The position numbers were made by a program, and so were the translations under genes. Shown piece after piece: positions 8,610 to 17,455 of a stretch of DNA of 64,000 bases. The notes under the pieces were generated by a model, which worked only from the letters and a program-made list of their open reading frames with translations, made no database searches and was not told the DNA's origin. Source of the stretch: Pseudomonas gingeri (GTDB lineage: Bacteria > Pseudomonadota > Gammaproteobacteria > Pseudomonadales > Pseudomonadaceae); assembly GCF_013385635.1 (NCBI RefSeq), contig NZ_JACAPR010000004.1, positions 22,337-86,336 on the forward strand, read 5' to 3'. Every line of letters begins with the position of its first letter. Position 1 is the first letter of the stretch.

Positions 8610-11042
8610 TCAGAAGTCCACGGTGGCCGAGACTTTCAGGGTACGCGGCGTACCCTGGGTCAGGTAGCCGCCGTTGGCCGAGGCCCAGTAGGCGGTATTG
8701 GCGACGTTCTCCAGGTTGGCGCGCAAGGTGATTGCCTTTTCATCCAGCTTGAAACGGTAGCGCGAGCCCAGGTCGAAGCGGTTCCAGGTCGGCAGACTGA
8801 GGGTGTTGCCGGCGTTTACATACTGCCCGCCGGTCCGCAGCATCCGGGCGCTCAACGCCGCTCCTTCGATCCCCGGGATATCCCAGTCGGCGCCCAGGTT
8901 GAGCTGGAAGCTCGGCACCCCGACCGCGCGGTTGCCGTCATTGCTGCCGTTGAGGGTGCCATCCAGCTCGGTCTTCATCACCGTCGCCCCACCCAGCAGG
9001 CGCAGGCCATCCAGCGGCTCGCCGTAGAGGTTGAGTTCGACGCCCTTGTTGATCTGCTCGCCATCGACCCGGAACACGTTGTCGGAGCCGGTGTAGCTCG
9101 ACGGTTGCTCGATCCGGTAGACCCCCAGGCTCGCTCCGTAGGTGTCCATGTCCAGGCGTACCCCGGCCTCGACCTGCTTGCTGCGCACCGGGGCGAAGGT
9201 GGCGTCGCGGTTGACCGCCGAGGTCGGCGGCGTCGGGCCCTTGGCCAGGCCTTCGATGCGGTTGGCGTAGAACGTCACATGCTCCCAGGGCTTGATCACC
9301 AGCCCGTAGACCGGTGTGGTGACGGACTCTTCGTAACTGGCGTTGCGCGCGCCGGTGACGGTACTCCAGCCATCGACCACGATGGACTGGCGCCGCACGC
9401 CGAGGGTCAGCAGCACGCGGTCGTCGAGAAAGCCCAGGGTATCGGCCACCGCCGTACTTTTTATCTGGTTCTTGCCGACGATCCGCGGGTCGTGGATATC
9501 GCTGCCGAACGAGGTGGCGACCGGCCGCGGGCGCGGGACTACATCGTAGAGATTGTTGAAGTAGCGCGCGCTGGTGGCGATGGTTTCGTAGGCCGAGCGC
9601 TGTTCGCCCCACATGCCGGCCAGTCCGAAGTTCAGTTGATGGCTGACCGGTCCTGTCTGTAGACGGCCGTTGAGCCCGGCCATCAGGCTCTTGTTTTCCT
9701 CGTCGTGGGGCGAATAGAGCATGCCGCCGCGACCGTTGCCGGCCAGGTCGGTCAGGGTCAGCGAAGAGTACACGCCGTTTTCCCGGGTGTACTTGGCGCC
9801 TCCGGCGACGTAGCCGGTCCAGTTGTCGCTGAAGTCATACTCGGCGCGGGCCATGCCGAAGGTGTCCTCCAGTTGCGAGTAGCTCCAGTCCTGGGCGTAG
9901 TTGTCCCTGGCCGAGGGGGCATGGGGCACCTTGCTCAGGCCGGCGCCGAGGTAGACCACCGGCCGGCCCTGGTTGATCACCTGCTTCTGGTAACCGAAGT
10001 CCGCCGACAACCGCAGGCGCTCGCCGCGATAATCCAGGCCGAGGGTGGCGAGGGTCGAACGCTGGTCTTCGTCGTCGATACCGGTATCGCCTTCGCGTTG
10101 CAGCAGGTTGACCCGTGCGCCGAAGCGATTGTCCTCGCCGAAACGCTGGCCCAGGTCGATATGCCCACCGGTACGGCCGGAGCCGCCGGCATCGAGGGTC
10201 ACGCTGCGGGTCGGAGTGTCCTCGGCGCGCTTGGGCTGCAGGTTGACGCCGCCGCCGATCCCACTGCCGCTGGGGGTGACGCCGTTGACAAAGGCGTTCG
10301 GGCCCTTGAACAGCTCGACCCGCTCCAGGGCCTCGGTGGCGATGATCTGCCGCGGCAGCACGCCATACAAACCGTTATAGGAAATATCGTCGCCGTTCAG
10401 CGGCAGACCGCGAATCATGAACACCTGGGAGAAGTTGCCGAACCCTGCGGACTGGCGCACCGAGGCGTCGTTGAGCAGCACATCGCCGACGGTCTGGGCC
10501 TGCTGATCGCGGATGGTTTGGGCGGTAAAACTGGTGACGCTGAACGGCACATCCTTGACCGACTGGGTGCCGAGCATGCCCAGGCGGGCGCTGCGGGCCA
10601 CCTGGCCGCCGGCGTAGACCTCGGCATCCTGGGCGGACTGACCGTTGATGTTGGTCGCACCCAGCTCCAGGGCGCCGTTGGCCTCGACGTGGGGGGCGAG
10701 GGTGTAGCCGCTGCCGCCGCTGCTGACCAGGTCGAAGCCGCTGCCCTGCAGCAGTTGCTGGAAACCTTGCTGGACGCTGTAGTTGCCGTCGAGGCCGGGG
10801 CTCTGGCGGTTGCCGAGCAACGCCGGGTCGAAGGACAGGGGCACGCCGGCGGCAACGGCGAACTGCGCCAGCACCTGATGCAGCGGGCCGGCACCGATGG
10901 TGTAGCGGTGCGGGGTGTTTTCGGCGGCGACTTCGGCGGCGCTGGCAGGCGGCAGCGTCACGCCGAGGCTCAGGCCGACGGCCAGGGTCAGGGCCTTGAG
11001 TGGCAGGCGGGGAGTGAGGGGGGAGGAAGGCCTGGAAGTCAT
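8610..11042 (-). CDS. TonB-dependent siderophore receptor with N-terminal signalling domain
   Basis: An 810-residue outer-membrane receptor. Residues 1-35 form a signal peptide ending ASA. An STN signalling domain occupies about 45-115 (YTIGAGPLHQVLAQFAVAAG). The plug follows (SVKDVPFSVTSFTAQTIRDQ, IRGLPLNGDDI) and then a 22-strand barrel ending in a C-terminal Phe (SATVDF). The STN domain is used to signal to a FecR-type anti-sigma factor, so a partner is expected next to it. The nearest same-strand FecI/FecR pair is at 17.9-19.3 kb, separated by an apparently inserted cluster. The ligand is probably a hydroxamate or related ferric siderophore, but this is not certain. Confidence 0.92.
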   Translation of the reverse strand: MTSRPSSPLTPRLPLKALTLAVGLSLGVTLPPASAAEVAAENTPHRYTIGAGPLHQVLAQFAVAAGVPLSFDPALLGNRQSPGLDGNYSVQQGFQQLLQGSGFDLVSSGGSGYTLAPHVEANGALELGATNINGQSAQDAEVYAGGQVARSARLGMLGTQSVKDVPFSVTSFTAQTIRDQQAQTVGDVLLNDASVRQSAGFGNFSQVFMIRGLPLNGDDISYNGLYGVLPRQIIATEALERVELFKGPNAFVNGVTPSGSGIGGGVNLQPKRAEDTPTRSVTLDAGGSGRTGGHIDLGQRFGEDNRFGARVNLLQREGDTGIDDEDQRSTLATLGLDYRGERLRLSADFGYQKQVINQGRPVVYLGAGLSKVPHAPSARDNYAQDWSYSQLEDTFGMARAEYDFSDNWTGYVAGGAKYTRENGVYSSLTLTDLAGNGRGGMLYSPHDEENKSLMAGLNGRLQTGPVSHQLNFGLAGMWGEQRSAYETIATSARYFNNLYDVVPRPRPVATSFGSDIHDPRIVGKNQIKSTAVADTLGFLDDRVLLTLGVRRQSIVVDGWSTVTGARNASYEESVTTPVYGLVIKPWEHVTFYANRIEGLAKGPTPPTSAVNRDATFAPVRSKQVEAGVRLDMDTYGASLGVYRIEQPSSYTGSDNVFRVDGEQINKGVELNLYGEPLDGLRLLGGATVMKTELDGTLNGSNDGNRAVGVPSFQLNLGADWDIPGIEGAALSARMLRTGGQYVNAGNTLSLPTWNRFDLGSRYRFKLDEKAITLRANLENVANTAYWASANGGYLTQGTPRTLKVSATVDF

Positions 11043-11142
11043 CGAACAATCCTGTCGGACGCGTGGAAACGCAAGGGGTTATCCACACACCGGACGAGAG
11101 CGGAAAAGGTATCAGTTAATAGCAATTATTTTTTGAGGCCCT
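11043..11142 (-). promoter_or_regulatory. TonB receptor upstream region with weak Fur-like AT dyad
   Basis: This short region precedes the receptor gene. The AT-rich stretch TTAATAGCAATTATTTTTT at about 11116-11134 loosely resembles a Fur box but matches the GATAATGATAATCATTATC consensus poorly. It also forms the left edge of the low-GC cluster that begins with the DinB gene. Confidence 0.3.
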
Positions 11143-12228
11143 CTACCACGATAGTTCCAGCTGTTGCTGATTCAATATCTTGCGTCGTGTTTTGACCGCT
11201 ATGCCTACCAGGCGTACAGCACGTCCTTGTCTCTTGGTATTCCAGAGCCTTCGACATAAGCCATGCATCACTTCAGGCTCCAGTCCCAGTGCAGGTGCTT
11301 CGGCAGTTGAAGCGGAAAAATCAGAAAACTTGAGTTTGACGTAATTCTTGATGATGTACTCATCTTCGCCGATTTCGCTCAGGCGGGGTCGGAGCACAGC
11401 TAGCAGGGTCTTCAGTTTCTCTGTACAGAGTGCGAAGTCATGGCAATCCAAAGGCAGTGTGTGCTCAACTCCCAGCGAGCGGATCTCGCTGGGTTTTTCC
11501 TCATGATCCTCTTTGCCCTGACAGCGTTCCCAGACATAAAAACCGTGAGCGCCCAGATAACGCAGTAGCATGGGGATCTTATCGGCAGTCACGTCGCCAC
11601 ATCGACAGCAGCCCAGGTTTTCCAGCACCCCCCAGGTTTTGGGGCCAACTCCTGGGATTCTACGAATGTCGAGGGTCGAGAGAAAGGCATCTATTTCCCC
11701 GGGAGCAATGACGAATTGTCCGTTCGGTTTGTTCACCTCCGATGCGATCTTGGCCAGATACTTCAAAGGAGCGACACCCGCTGATGCGGTCAGTTTCAGT
11801 TCCTGCTCGATCGTTGCACGAATCTGAGTTGCCATGTAGGTGGCCGAACCGTTGCAGTGGGGTTGCCCGGATACATCCAGCGTGGCTTCATCGAGGGAAA
11901 GAAACTCGACCCTTGATGTATAACGCCGAAAAATGCCATCGAGCTTGCGAGTCATGGCCTCGTAAAGATTGAAGCGCACGGGCAGCAATATCAGTTCGGG
12001 GCACAGACGTTGTGCTGTCGCGGTCGCCATCCCGCTTTTCACTCCGAATCGCCTTGCGATGTAGTTGGCTGTACTGATAACTCCACGTTCGGCTGCCTGG
12101 CCCCCGACAGCTACTGGTCGTGAACGCAGCCAGGGCGCCTCAGGGAGTTCGACAGATACGAAGAAAGAATCCATGTCGACATGGATGTACTTTTTTCCTG
12201 AGCTGGAGCTTTTCCGGTTTGCAAGCAT
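11143..12228 (-). CDS. dinB: Y-family DNA polymerase (DinB/Pol IV-like)
   Basis: A 361-residue translesion polymerase of the normal Pol IV length. Catalytic acidic residues are present: Asp18 and Asp20 in HVDMDSFF, and Asp113/Glu114 in SLDEATLDV. A helix-hairpin-helix thumb motif (IRRIPGVGPKTWGVLENLG) and a little-finger domain follow. The C-terminal QLELSW resembles a beta-clamp-binding peptide. It differs from the typical chromosomal Pseudomonas DinB start (for example SVELPEAPWL instead of AVEMRDDP), so it is probably an accessory copy. It starts only 18 bases after the decarboxylase stop on the same strand and may be the last gene of that operon. No LexA box was noticed in front of it. 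Confidence 0.88.
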   Translation of the reverse strand: MLANRKSSSSGKKYIHVDMDSFFVSVELPEAPWLRSRPVAVGGQAAERGVISTANYIARRFGVKSGMATATAQRLCPELILLPVRFNLYEAMTRKLDGIFRRYTSRVEFLSLDEATLDVSGQPHCNGSATYMATQIRATIEQELKLTASAGVAPLKYLAKIASEVNKPNGQFVIAPGEIDAFLSTLDIRRIPGVGPKTWGVLENLGCCRCGDVTADKIPMLLRYLGAHGFYVWERCQGKEDHEEKPSEIRSLGVEHTLPLDCHDFALCTEKLKTLLAVLRPRLSEIGEDEYIIKNYVKLKFSDFSASTAEAPALGLEPEVMHGLCRRLWNTKRQGRAVRLVGIAVKTRRKILNQQQLELSW

Positions 12229-12246
12229 ATCGATGCACCGAATCTT

Positions 12247-14319
12247 TCAGTCAAGTACTAAGACTCCGAGTGAGACTGTTCCGTCTTCGTTATGGATTTC
12301 ATGCAGGCCCTGAACATGTGGTGCAAATTGAGCGTGCTGCATGGCTATTACTTCAATGGCCTGCAGATAAGCCACCAACGCAGCTGTCCAACGCTCGCCA
12401 GGGGCTATACACATGACCCCTGGAGGGTAGGGGATGACTCCTTCTGCAGCCACCATTCCGAGAGCATCTCCCAATTTTCTCAATCTGGCTTTGCCTTGCA
12501 CAAACTGTTGATTGGCAACGTAAGGTGATCGGTCGTAGACAGCCAAATCGATCGAACTGAAGATCTCACTTTGTAGTTTTTCGACTTGGTGGGTGACATA
12601 AAGCTTACTGATCCGCTGACAGAGTTCATATAGGGACCACCCGTGATAGCGCGTCGCTGTATGCCGTAGTGAGGGCAGTACTTCAAGCACCGGTTTTTTT
12701 CCCCGTAAGTGGGCTTCGAATACTTTCAGGCAAGTGACTAGTCGCGCTAAACCAGTAACGTCACTGGATGGTGTTATCAGCAGGGTAAAGTTATAGAAAT
12801 CTGTTTTTTCAGGCGTGAAGTCATTGTCGTGTAAGTACATTGCTACGACACATGCTGGCACTTCGAGTGATGTAGGACCATTGCCACGGGTTAGAAAAAT
12901 CGCCTTGCACGGATCTCTGTAATGCAATCCTGGTTCAATACCCGATGCACCTCCCTGACTGTCTATAGGGTACGCAATCGAGTCGTTTGGACCTGATGTC
13001 GAAATCAGTGGCTTGATAAGCTGACATTGTTGAGTGACCTCGTTGCGCAATGCGTCGGCGGTAAGTGCAGCGCGTTCCCACTGACGTTCACCTTCACCCT
13101 CGGCGAGCATGGCCGCGTTGACCTCCAAGGACATGAACAAGGGATAGGATGGACTGGTGGAGGCGTGCTGCATGAATGCACTGTTGAATACCTGTCGTGT
13201 GCAGTACCTTGCTTGTCGTCGGATGTGCCGGTCCTTCTTGTGAATCTGCGAGGTCTGTGAAAGTCCGTACATCTGCTTGTGCACGGACTGAGTAACCAGA
13301 ATGCCCGGCGATGCCCTGGTCAAGGGCGCTGCCATCGGCGAAAGCTCGGCAAGGGACTGAATAAAAGGTTCATAGCCCGCCCATGCGGCATCGAACAGGA
13401 CGTAGTCACATAAATGCCCTATTCGTTCCAGCAGGGCAGCGGCATCGACAATGATCCCATCACACGTGGCGTGCTGGATTACCGCCAAGCGAAACGGTCG
13501 GGGCTGTCGGGCACGGCGTTCGCAAAGCACCGCGGCTTTTTGCCTTAGTCGGTCTTCGTCCAGAGCCCCAGGGCGGTAGCCGCCAAGAATGCCCAACCCA
13601 TTCCGGACGTTTTCCAGATAGACCGGCAATGCACCGCATTGCACCAATGCCCCGATGAACACAGACTTGTGATTGTTGCGATCCATGAGCACCAAATCAC
13701 CTGCTGCCAGCAGAGCACTGGTGACCACCTTATTCGCAGTGGACGTGCCATTGAGCACAAACCACGTCTCGTCAGCCCCGAAAACCTTGGCCGCCAGTTG
13801 TTCCGCCTCACGTACAGGACCTTCGTGGCTGAGGACGTCACCCAATTCCGGTGCTGCGTGGGGGACATCAATCTGGAAAACTCCAGACCCCACCAATTGC
13901 TTGAACCGAGCACCGGCCGGATGTTGGTCCAGGCCACCGCCCCCTTGATGACCTGGACAGGCATAGGTTGGCTTCTGTCTGGCGACAAAGGCTGCTACGG
14001 TACGACTGAACGGAGGCAATGCTTGTTGCTCGTAGATTTGCGCCGCAGCGATTATCCTGACCATGTCCTCGTCGGACAGTGGCGCTTGCAGGTGGGTTGC
14101 CAGAGGGCTCTCGATGGGAGGATCTCCAGGATCGCCAACGATGAATAGAGGCAGCTTCCATCGCTTTACTATCTGCGTCACGTGGTCATCCAGTGCGTCA
14201 TCTGATGTCAGCAACAGTGCCGAACTGCGGGCGAGATTTTCACCGACGATCAACGAACGGGCCTGCACATTGGGCCAGTCACCCAAGGTGATTGAGACGC
14301 TATGCACGATTCTTATCAT
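12247..14319 (-). CDS. Orn/Lys/Arg-type PLP decarboxylase
   Basis: A 690-residue fold-I PLP decarboxylase of the Orn/Lys/Arg class, with an N-terminal wing-like region (about 1-120), a core starting at PTYACPGHQGGGGLDQHPAG and the PLP lysine Lys348 in TQSVHKQMYGLSQ. The C-terminal domain includes the usual PPG segment (GVIPYPPGVMCIAPGERW). It would decarboxylate a basic amino acid to a diamine or agmatine, or act on a related substrate of this pathway. The start is placed at ATG 14319, with AGGA nine bases upstream; a TTG one codon earlier is less likely. It overlaps the end of the upstream MFS gene by 20 bases, indicating translational coupling within the peptide/radical-SAM cluster. Confidence 0.9.
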   Translation of the reverse strand: MIRIVHSVSITLGDWPNVQARSLIVGENLARSSALLLTSDDALDDHVTQIVKRWKLPLFIVGDPGDPPIESPLATHLQAPLSDEDMVRIIAAAQIYEQQALPPFSRTVAAFVARQKPTYACPGHQGGGGLDQHPAGARFKQLVGSGVFQIDVPHAAPELGDVLSHEGPVREAEQLAAKVFGADETWFVLNGTSTANKVVTSALLAAGDLVLMDRNNHKSVFIGALVQCGALPVYLENVRNGLGILGGYRPGALDEDRLRQKAAVLCERRARQPRPFRLAVIQHATCDGIIVDAAALLERIGHLCDYVLFDAAWAGYEPFIQSLAELSPMAAPLTRASPGILVTQSVHKQMYGLSQTSQIHKKDRHIRRQARYCTRQVFNSAFMQHASTSPSYPLFMSLEVNAAMLAEGEGERQWERAALTADALRNEVTQQCQLIKPLISTSGPNDSIAYPIDSQGGASGIEPGLHYRDPCKAIFLTRGNGPTSLEVPACVVAMYLHDNDFTPEKTDFYNFTLLITPSSDVTGLARLVTCLKVFEAHLRGKKPVLEVLPSLRHTATRYHGWSLYELCQRISKLYVTHQVEKLQSEIFSSIDLAVYDRSPYVANQQFVQGKARLRKLGDALGMVAAEGVIPYPPGVMCIAPGERWTAALVAYLQAIEVIAMQHAQFAPHVQGLHEIHNEDGTVSLGVLVLD

Positions 14320-15514
14320 CAAGGCTTCCTTTCATATTCCAGCGTAACGGTGCGGCAAACAGCATGAGCGTCATCCAGATGAAAGTAGCCGGCCCCGCCA
14401 GCATGTAGACCAGACTGGCGACCAGCCCCGAAGCAGCATCACCGATAACGGCTGTAAAGTAGTACAGCGAGAAGTTCTTGCCGACTTCATGATCTTTTGA
14501 CAGACACTGGATATTGGTGACGATGGCAATATCGACAAAGGCGCCAACGAACCCGACAAAGAACAGAATCAGCAGGAATAACCAGCTATTGAATTCGAGC
14601 GCCACGGCGGCCGTGGCGAAGAGTGCGCCATACACGACCCAGTAGCGCAGCACCAGGCGTGCGGTGGTGTGTTTGTTGAACCAGGTGTAGAGCACTCCGC
14701 CCAGCACCGTGCCCGCGGCCAACAGGGAGAACACATAGCCAACCGCTGCTTCGGAAGCGAAGTGTTCAAGTACCGAGGCTGGAAGAATGAAGCGGATCAC
14801 CGAAGTCGCGAATAAGGCACAAAGTGTTGTACAGCAAATCACTGCGAACAGTGGCGCGTTATCGATCCTGAGTTTGCCCACGCATCGGGCCGCATCACGT
14901 ATCAGGATCAGGCCATCAAAAGCGACTTTTGGGCTTCTCTTTCCGGGTTCCAACAGGGTGATGCTGACGGCGGACAACAGCAGACTGAAACCGAAGAATA
15001 GAAATGTCGCATTACTGGACAGCAGCAGGGCCAGTATCGAAAAAACCAGAGGGCCGAGAATTGAGGAAATGTCCTCGATTACTTGCACGCCGCTGTTGAC
15101 CGAGGACAGCTGATCCTTCTCGACGATATCAGGAAAGTAGGCACGGAACGTCGGCACATACAAGCAATCTAGCGCGGTCATCAGCATCGCCAATCCGATG
15201 ACTGCACCTAGTGTCGGGGTGGACAGGGTAAACAAGGCAAAGAAGGCCAGCGCCAGAAGACTTTTCGCCAACTCCACTCTCACCAGAGTGTGCTTTTTCT
15301 CGCAGTTATCCGCCAGCCAGCCTCCGATGGGGGAGCATACTACGCTCGGTAAATAGCGGAAGAAATAAACCACACCGATAAACAACAGATCCGCCTCGGC
15401 CATCGAGACGACGGCAACAGCGAAGGTCGTCTCGAATGCGAACTCACCGCATTTTGAGAAAAAATAGCCGACTGAAAGAGTGCGCGTACCTCGATTCAGA
15501 CTCAACGCTCGCAT
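14300..15514 (-). CDS. MFS transporter of the peptide/radical-SAM cluster
   Basis: A 404-residue, roughly 12-helix major facilitator with the motif IGGWLADNCEKKHTLVRVE after TM2. Helices such as PTLGAVIGLAMLMTALDCLYVPTF and FAVICCTTLCALFATSVI are clear. It most resembles MFS exporters with an ENTNAPA/drug-export layout. It lies between the radical SAM gene (15 bases upstream) and the decarboxylase gene (overlapping), so it probably exports the cluster product or imports a precursor. The product and direction are inference from context only. Confidence 0.88.
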   Translation of the reverse strand: MRALSLNRGTRTLSVGYFFSKCGEFAFETTFAVAVVSMAEADLLFIGVVYFFRYLPSVVCSPIGGWLADNCEKKHTLVRVELAKSLLALAFFALFTLSTPTLGAVIGLAMLMTALDCLYVPTFRAYFPDIVEKDQLSSVNSGVQVIEDISSILGPLVFSILALLLSSNATFLFFGFSLLLSAVSITLLEPGKRSPKVAFDGLILIRDAARCVGKLRIDNAPLFAVICCTTLCALFATSVIRFILPASVLEHFASEAAVGYVFSLLAAGTVLGGVLYTWFNKHTTARLVLRYWVVYGALFATAAVALEFNSWLFLLILFFVGFVGAFVDIAIVTNIQCLSKDHEVGKNFSLYYFTAVIGDAASGLVASLVYMLAGPATFIWMTLMLFAAPLRWNMKGSLDDKNRA

Positions 15515-15529
15515 GTCGATTGCTCTTTC

Positions 15530-16936
15530 TTAGCTCGCTGCATAGATCAACTCATCCTCGGTAATGTCACGTCCCGGCGTATCCAGGCGCTCATAAACCA
15601 ATTGTCTGAGAATGTTCTGTTCGCTCTCCGGAATCAGGTAGAACATTATGTTGCTGTACCAGATCCAGCCGAGCCGTGTTAGGCGATAGTCATTCTCGCT
15701 TTCCACAACCAGATCGGCCTCGATCAGTGAGTTGAGCCGTTCCATCAGGCCCTTCGGCATCCGTTCAACCGCCATCAGACCTTTTTCAACCTTACCGTGG
15801 TAGGGCAGGCGCAATACCAGAGGCTTTACGGCATCAAGTAGAGGCTCGTGCTGACTGACCTGGCAGAGACATTCTCCCTCTGCCATCCGCTGGGTGTATT
15901 TTTCGCGTAGTGAGGTATTGGTGATGACGTTACCTGCCACCGAGGAGATCGCTCCAACGCCGAAACCGAGGAGATCATGATCGGTGTAGCCGTAGACATG
16001 CTCGTGATAGATGAATGAGTAGCCATCGGTGATCAAGGGCTCTGTAACACCCGGCATGTATACGTAACCGTGACCGTTATAGGGCACGTAACCCTTCTGC
16101 CGCAGGTGCGCGTCAATCATGAATTTCATATTCAGCTTGCGCATAGCCGACATGGTTTCAGTGAACCGTGCTTTGATCTGCCTGTGCAGCTTTACTGAGG
16201 TTGCAGCGTTGTTGATCGGGTAAATATCGATATTGCTCAGTCCAAGTTCAACAGCCTTGTCGATATCGGTTAGTGTCTGCAGCTCGCTACTACCGTTCAT
16301 GCCATACATGATATCGCATAGAACGTTGTCAAACTTCGACAGAAGTAACTTGGCGGCCAGCTCAATCTGACCGATATCGGGATCGAGATTGAACAGGCGA
16401 CGCCATTCGGGGTCGATGGTCTGCAGCTCAAAGCGCGCATGTGATACACCTATCTCGGCCAGGGCACTCACTTTTTCAGGCGTCACACTGGATACATTGA
16501 ACTCAAAGGAAAATTCTTCCACCGTGCACATGTCGAAATGGCGATGTAGTGCCTCGCCGATATCATGGATATTGCGAGGTGATAGCAGTGACGGTGTGCC
16601 TCCCCCGAAAAATATGGCTCTTATAGGAACTGCTTTCAGGTCAATAAGATTCGCCTTGTACTCGATTTCACTGATCAGCGCTCTGGTGTACCTGTCGATA
16701 TCCTGGCTATTCTTGTATAGGCCACGGGTAAATGGGCAGAACGAGCAGATTGCCTCGCAGAAAGGAATATGGAAATACAAGGCGCGAGAACGGGCTTGGA
16801 GATTGGCAGTATTCAATATTTTCGATAGTTTTTTTGCTGATGGTTGATATACCTTGAAAGACTGTGAAGGAAAGAAAAAATTATAGATTGGGAACTGGTA
16901 ATCGAATTTTATAAATCCATTATTGATAAGCTGCAT
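15530..16936 (-). CDS. HemN-like radical SAM enzyme
   Basis: A 468-residue radical SAM protein of the HemN/HemW superfamily. The 4Fe-4S ligands are Cys60, Cys64 and Cys67 in CEAICSFC, and the SAM-binding GGGTPSLL follows at about 112. A HemW-like C-terminal domain is visible (LTRLGWIWYSNIMFYL). Its first 50 residues, rich in aromatic amino acids, are not part of usual HemN. HemN-like class C radical methyltransferases and tailoring enzymes of peptide natural products share this architecture, so heme synthesis is unlikely in this setting. The gene overlaps the end of the AdoMet decarboxylase gene by 17 bases. Its substrate may be the 23-residue peptide encoded upstream; that is inference. Confidence 0.9.
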   Translation of the reverse strand: MQLINNGFIKFDYQFPIYNFFFPSQSFKVYQPSAKKLSKILNTANLQARSRALYFHIPFCEAICSFCPFTRGLYKNSQDIDRYTRALISEIEYKANLIDLKAVPIRAIFFGGGTPSLLSPRNIHDIGEALHRHFDMCTVEEFSFEFNVSSVTPEKVSALAEIGVSHARFELQTIDPEWRRLFNLDPDIGQIELAAKLLLSKFDNVLCDIMYGMNGSSELQTLTDIDKAVELGLSNIDIYPINNAATSVKLHRQIKARFTETMSAMRKLNMKFMIDAHLRQKGYVPYNGHGYVYMPGVTEPLITDGYSFIYHEHVYGYTDHDLLGFGVGAISSVAGNVITNTSLREKYTQRMAEGECLCQVSQHEPLLDAVKPLVLRLPYHGKVEKGLMAVERMPKGLMERLNSLIEADLVVESENDYRLTRLGWIWYSNIMFYLIPESEQNILRQLVYERLDTPGRDITEDELIYAAS

Positions 16937-17309
16937 ACGCCACCCCCTGCGGGTTACTCAAAGCGCTACCCCGTAACAGTGTTCGTCGGTTCATCTGCAC
17001 TTTGTTGCCAAAAAAACTGGCAATGCCTTCGTTGATCGAGTGATTTTTCTTACCGCAGGTGTAAACATCAATGCTGATATAGCCGCTTTCCGGATAAGTG
17101 TGATAGGAAAGGTGTGACTCAGACAGCAGGAATAAACCAGTAACACCCTCTCCGCCAGCAGCGAACTTATGGAGCATGTCACTGATTACGGTAAAGCCCG
17201 AGTCTTGCAGGGTGGACAGAAAGAACCGGTGTAGTGCGTTATCGTTGCGTAGCAGCTGGGCGCTGGCGCCGGTTATGTCCCAGATGGTATGATAGCCACG
17301 ATCTTCCAT
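16920..17309 (-). CDS. S-adenosylmethionine decarboxylase proenzyme (SpeH/class 1B type)
   Basis: A 129-residue pyruvoyl enzyme of the short bacterial AdoMetDC family. The self-cleavage site is between Glu64 and Ser65 in SESHLSYH, making Ser65 the pyruvoyl precursor. The processing His70 (SYHTYPE) and proton donor Cys85 (VYTCG) are both conserved, so it should be active. Its product, decarboxylated AdoMet, is an aminopropyl donor. No spermidine synthase gene is nearby, which suggests a specialised use within this cluster rather than bulk polyamine synthesis. A GGGAGGAAA ribosome site lies before the ATG. It follows the small peptide gene across a strong hairpin. Confidence 0.93.
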   Translation of the reverse strand: MEDRGYHTIWDITGASAQLLRNDNALHRFFLSTLQDSGFTVISDMLHKFAAGGEGVTGLFLLSESHLSYHTYPESGYISIDVYTCGKKNHSINEGIASFFGNKVQMNRRTLLRGSALSNPQGVAYAAYQ

Positions 17310-17348
17310 AGTTAATTTCCTCCCGTCTGAGAGAAGAATAAATAGTCA

Positions 17349-17373
17349 AAGGGGCAGTCAGAGACTGCCCCTT
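17349..17373 (-). terminator. Hairpin between peptide gene and AdoMetDC gene (attenuator-like)
   Basis: A perfect 11-base-pair inverted repeat, AAGGGGCAGTC and GACTGCCCCTT, is separated by a 3-base loop. On the minus strand it follows the peptide stop codon by about 10 bases and is followed by a partly U-rich stretch (UUUGACUAUUUAUU). It probably terminates most transcripts after the small peptide gene and lets some read through. The result would be an excess of peptide over enzymes, as seen with PqqA-type precursors. Confidence 0.7.
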
Positions 17374-17383
17374 CCTCTACGTA

Positions 17384-17455
17384 TTACCACATGCAGACGC
17401 CCTTGGTGGTTACGTCAGTGATGTCGGTTTTGAAAAGTTTGATTGCAGATTTCAT
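17384..17455 (-). CDS. 23-residue putative precursor or scaffold peptide
   Basis: Read by hand: a 24-codon frame from ATG (17455) to TAA. The peptide begins MKSAIKLFKTDIT and ends TTKGVCMW, a C-terminal Cys-Met-Trp. An AGAGAG sequence lies about 8 bases upstream of the ATG as a possible ribosome site. Its length is close to PqqA (22-24 residues), and like PqqA it stands first in an operon with a radical SAM enzyme. It has one Cys, one Trp, four Lys and no evident leader cleavage motif. No known family is recognised. It is too short for routine gene callers. The function as scaffold for peptide-derived chemistry is inference from context, length and the following attenuator. Confidence 0.7.
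   Translation of the reverse strand: MKSAIKLFKTDITDVTTKGVCMW

Noticed and set aside
15530..16936. HemN coproporphyrinogen dehydrogenase or HemW for heme synthesis
   Set aside because: The gene overlaps an AdoMet decarboxylase gene and lies in a low-GC operon with a peptide and decarboxylase; the extended N-terminus also differs. A tailoring role fits better, although sequence alone does not exclude a heme-related function.
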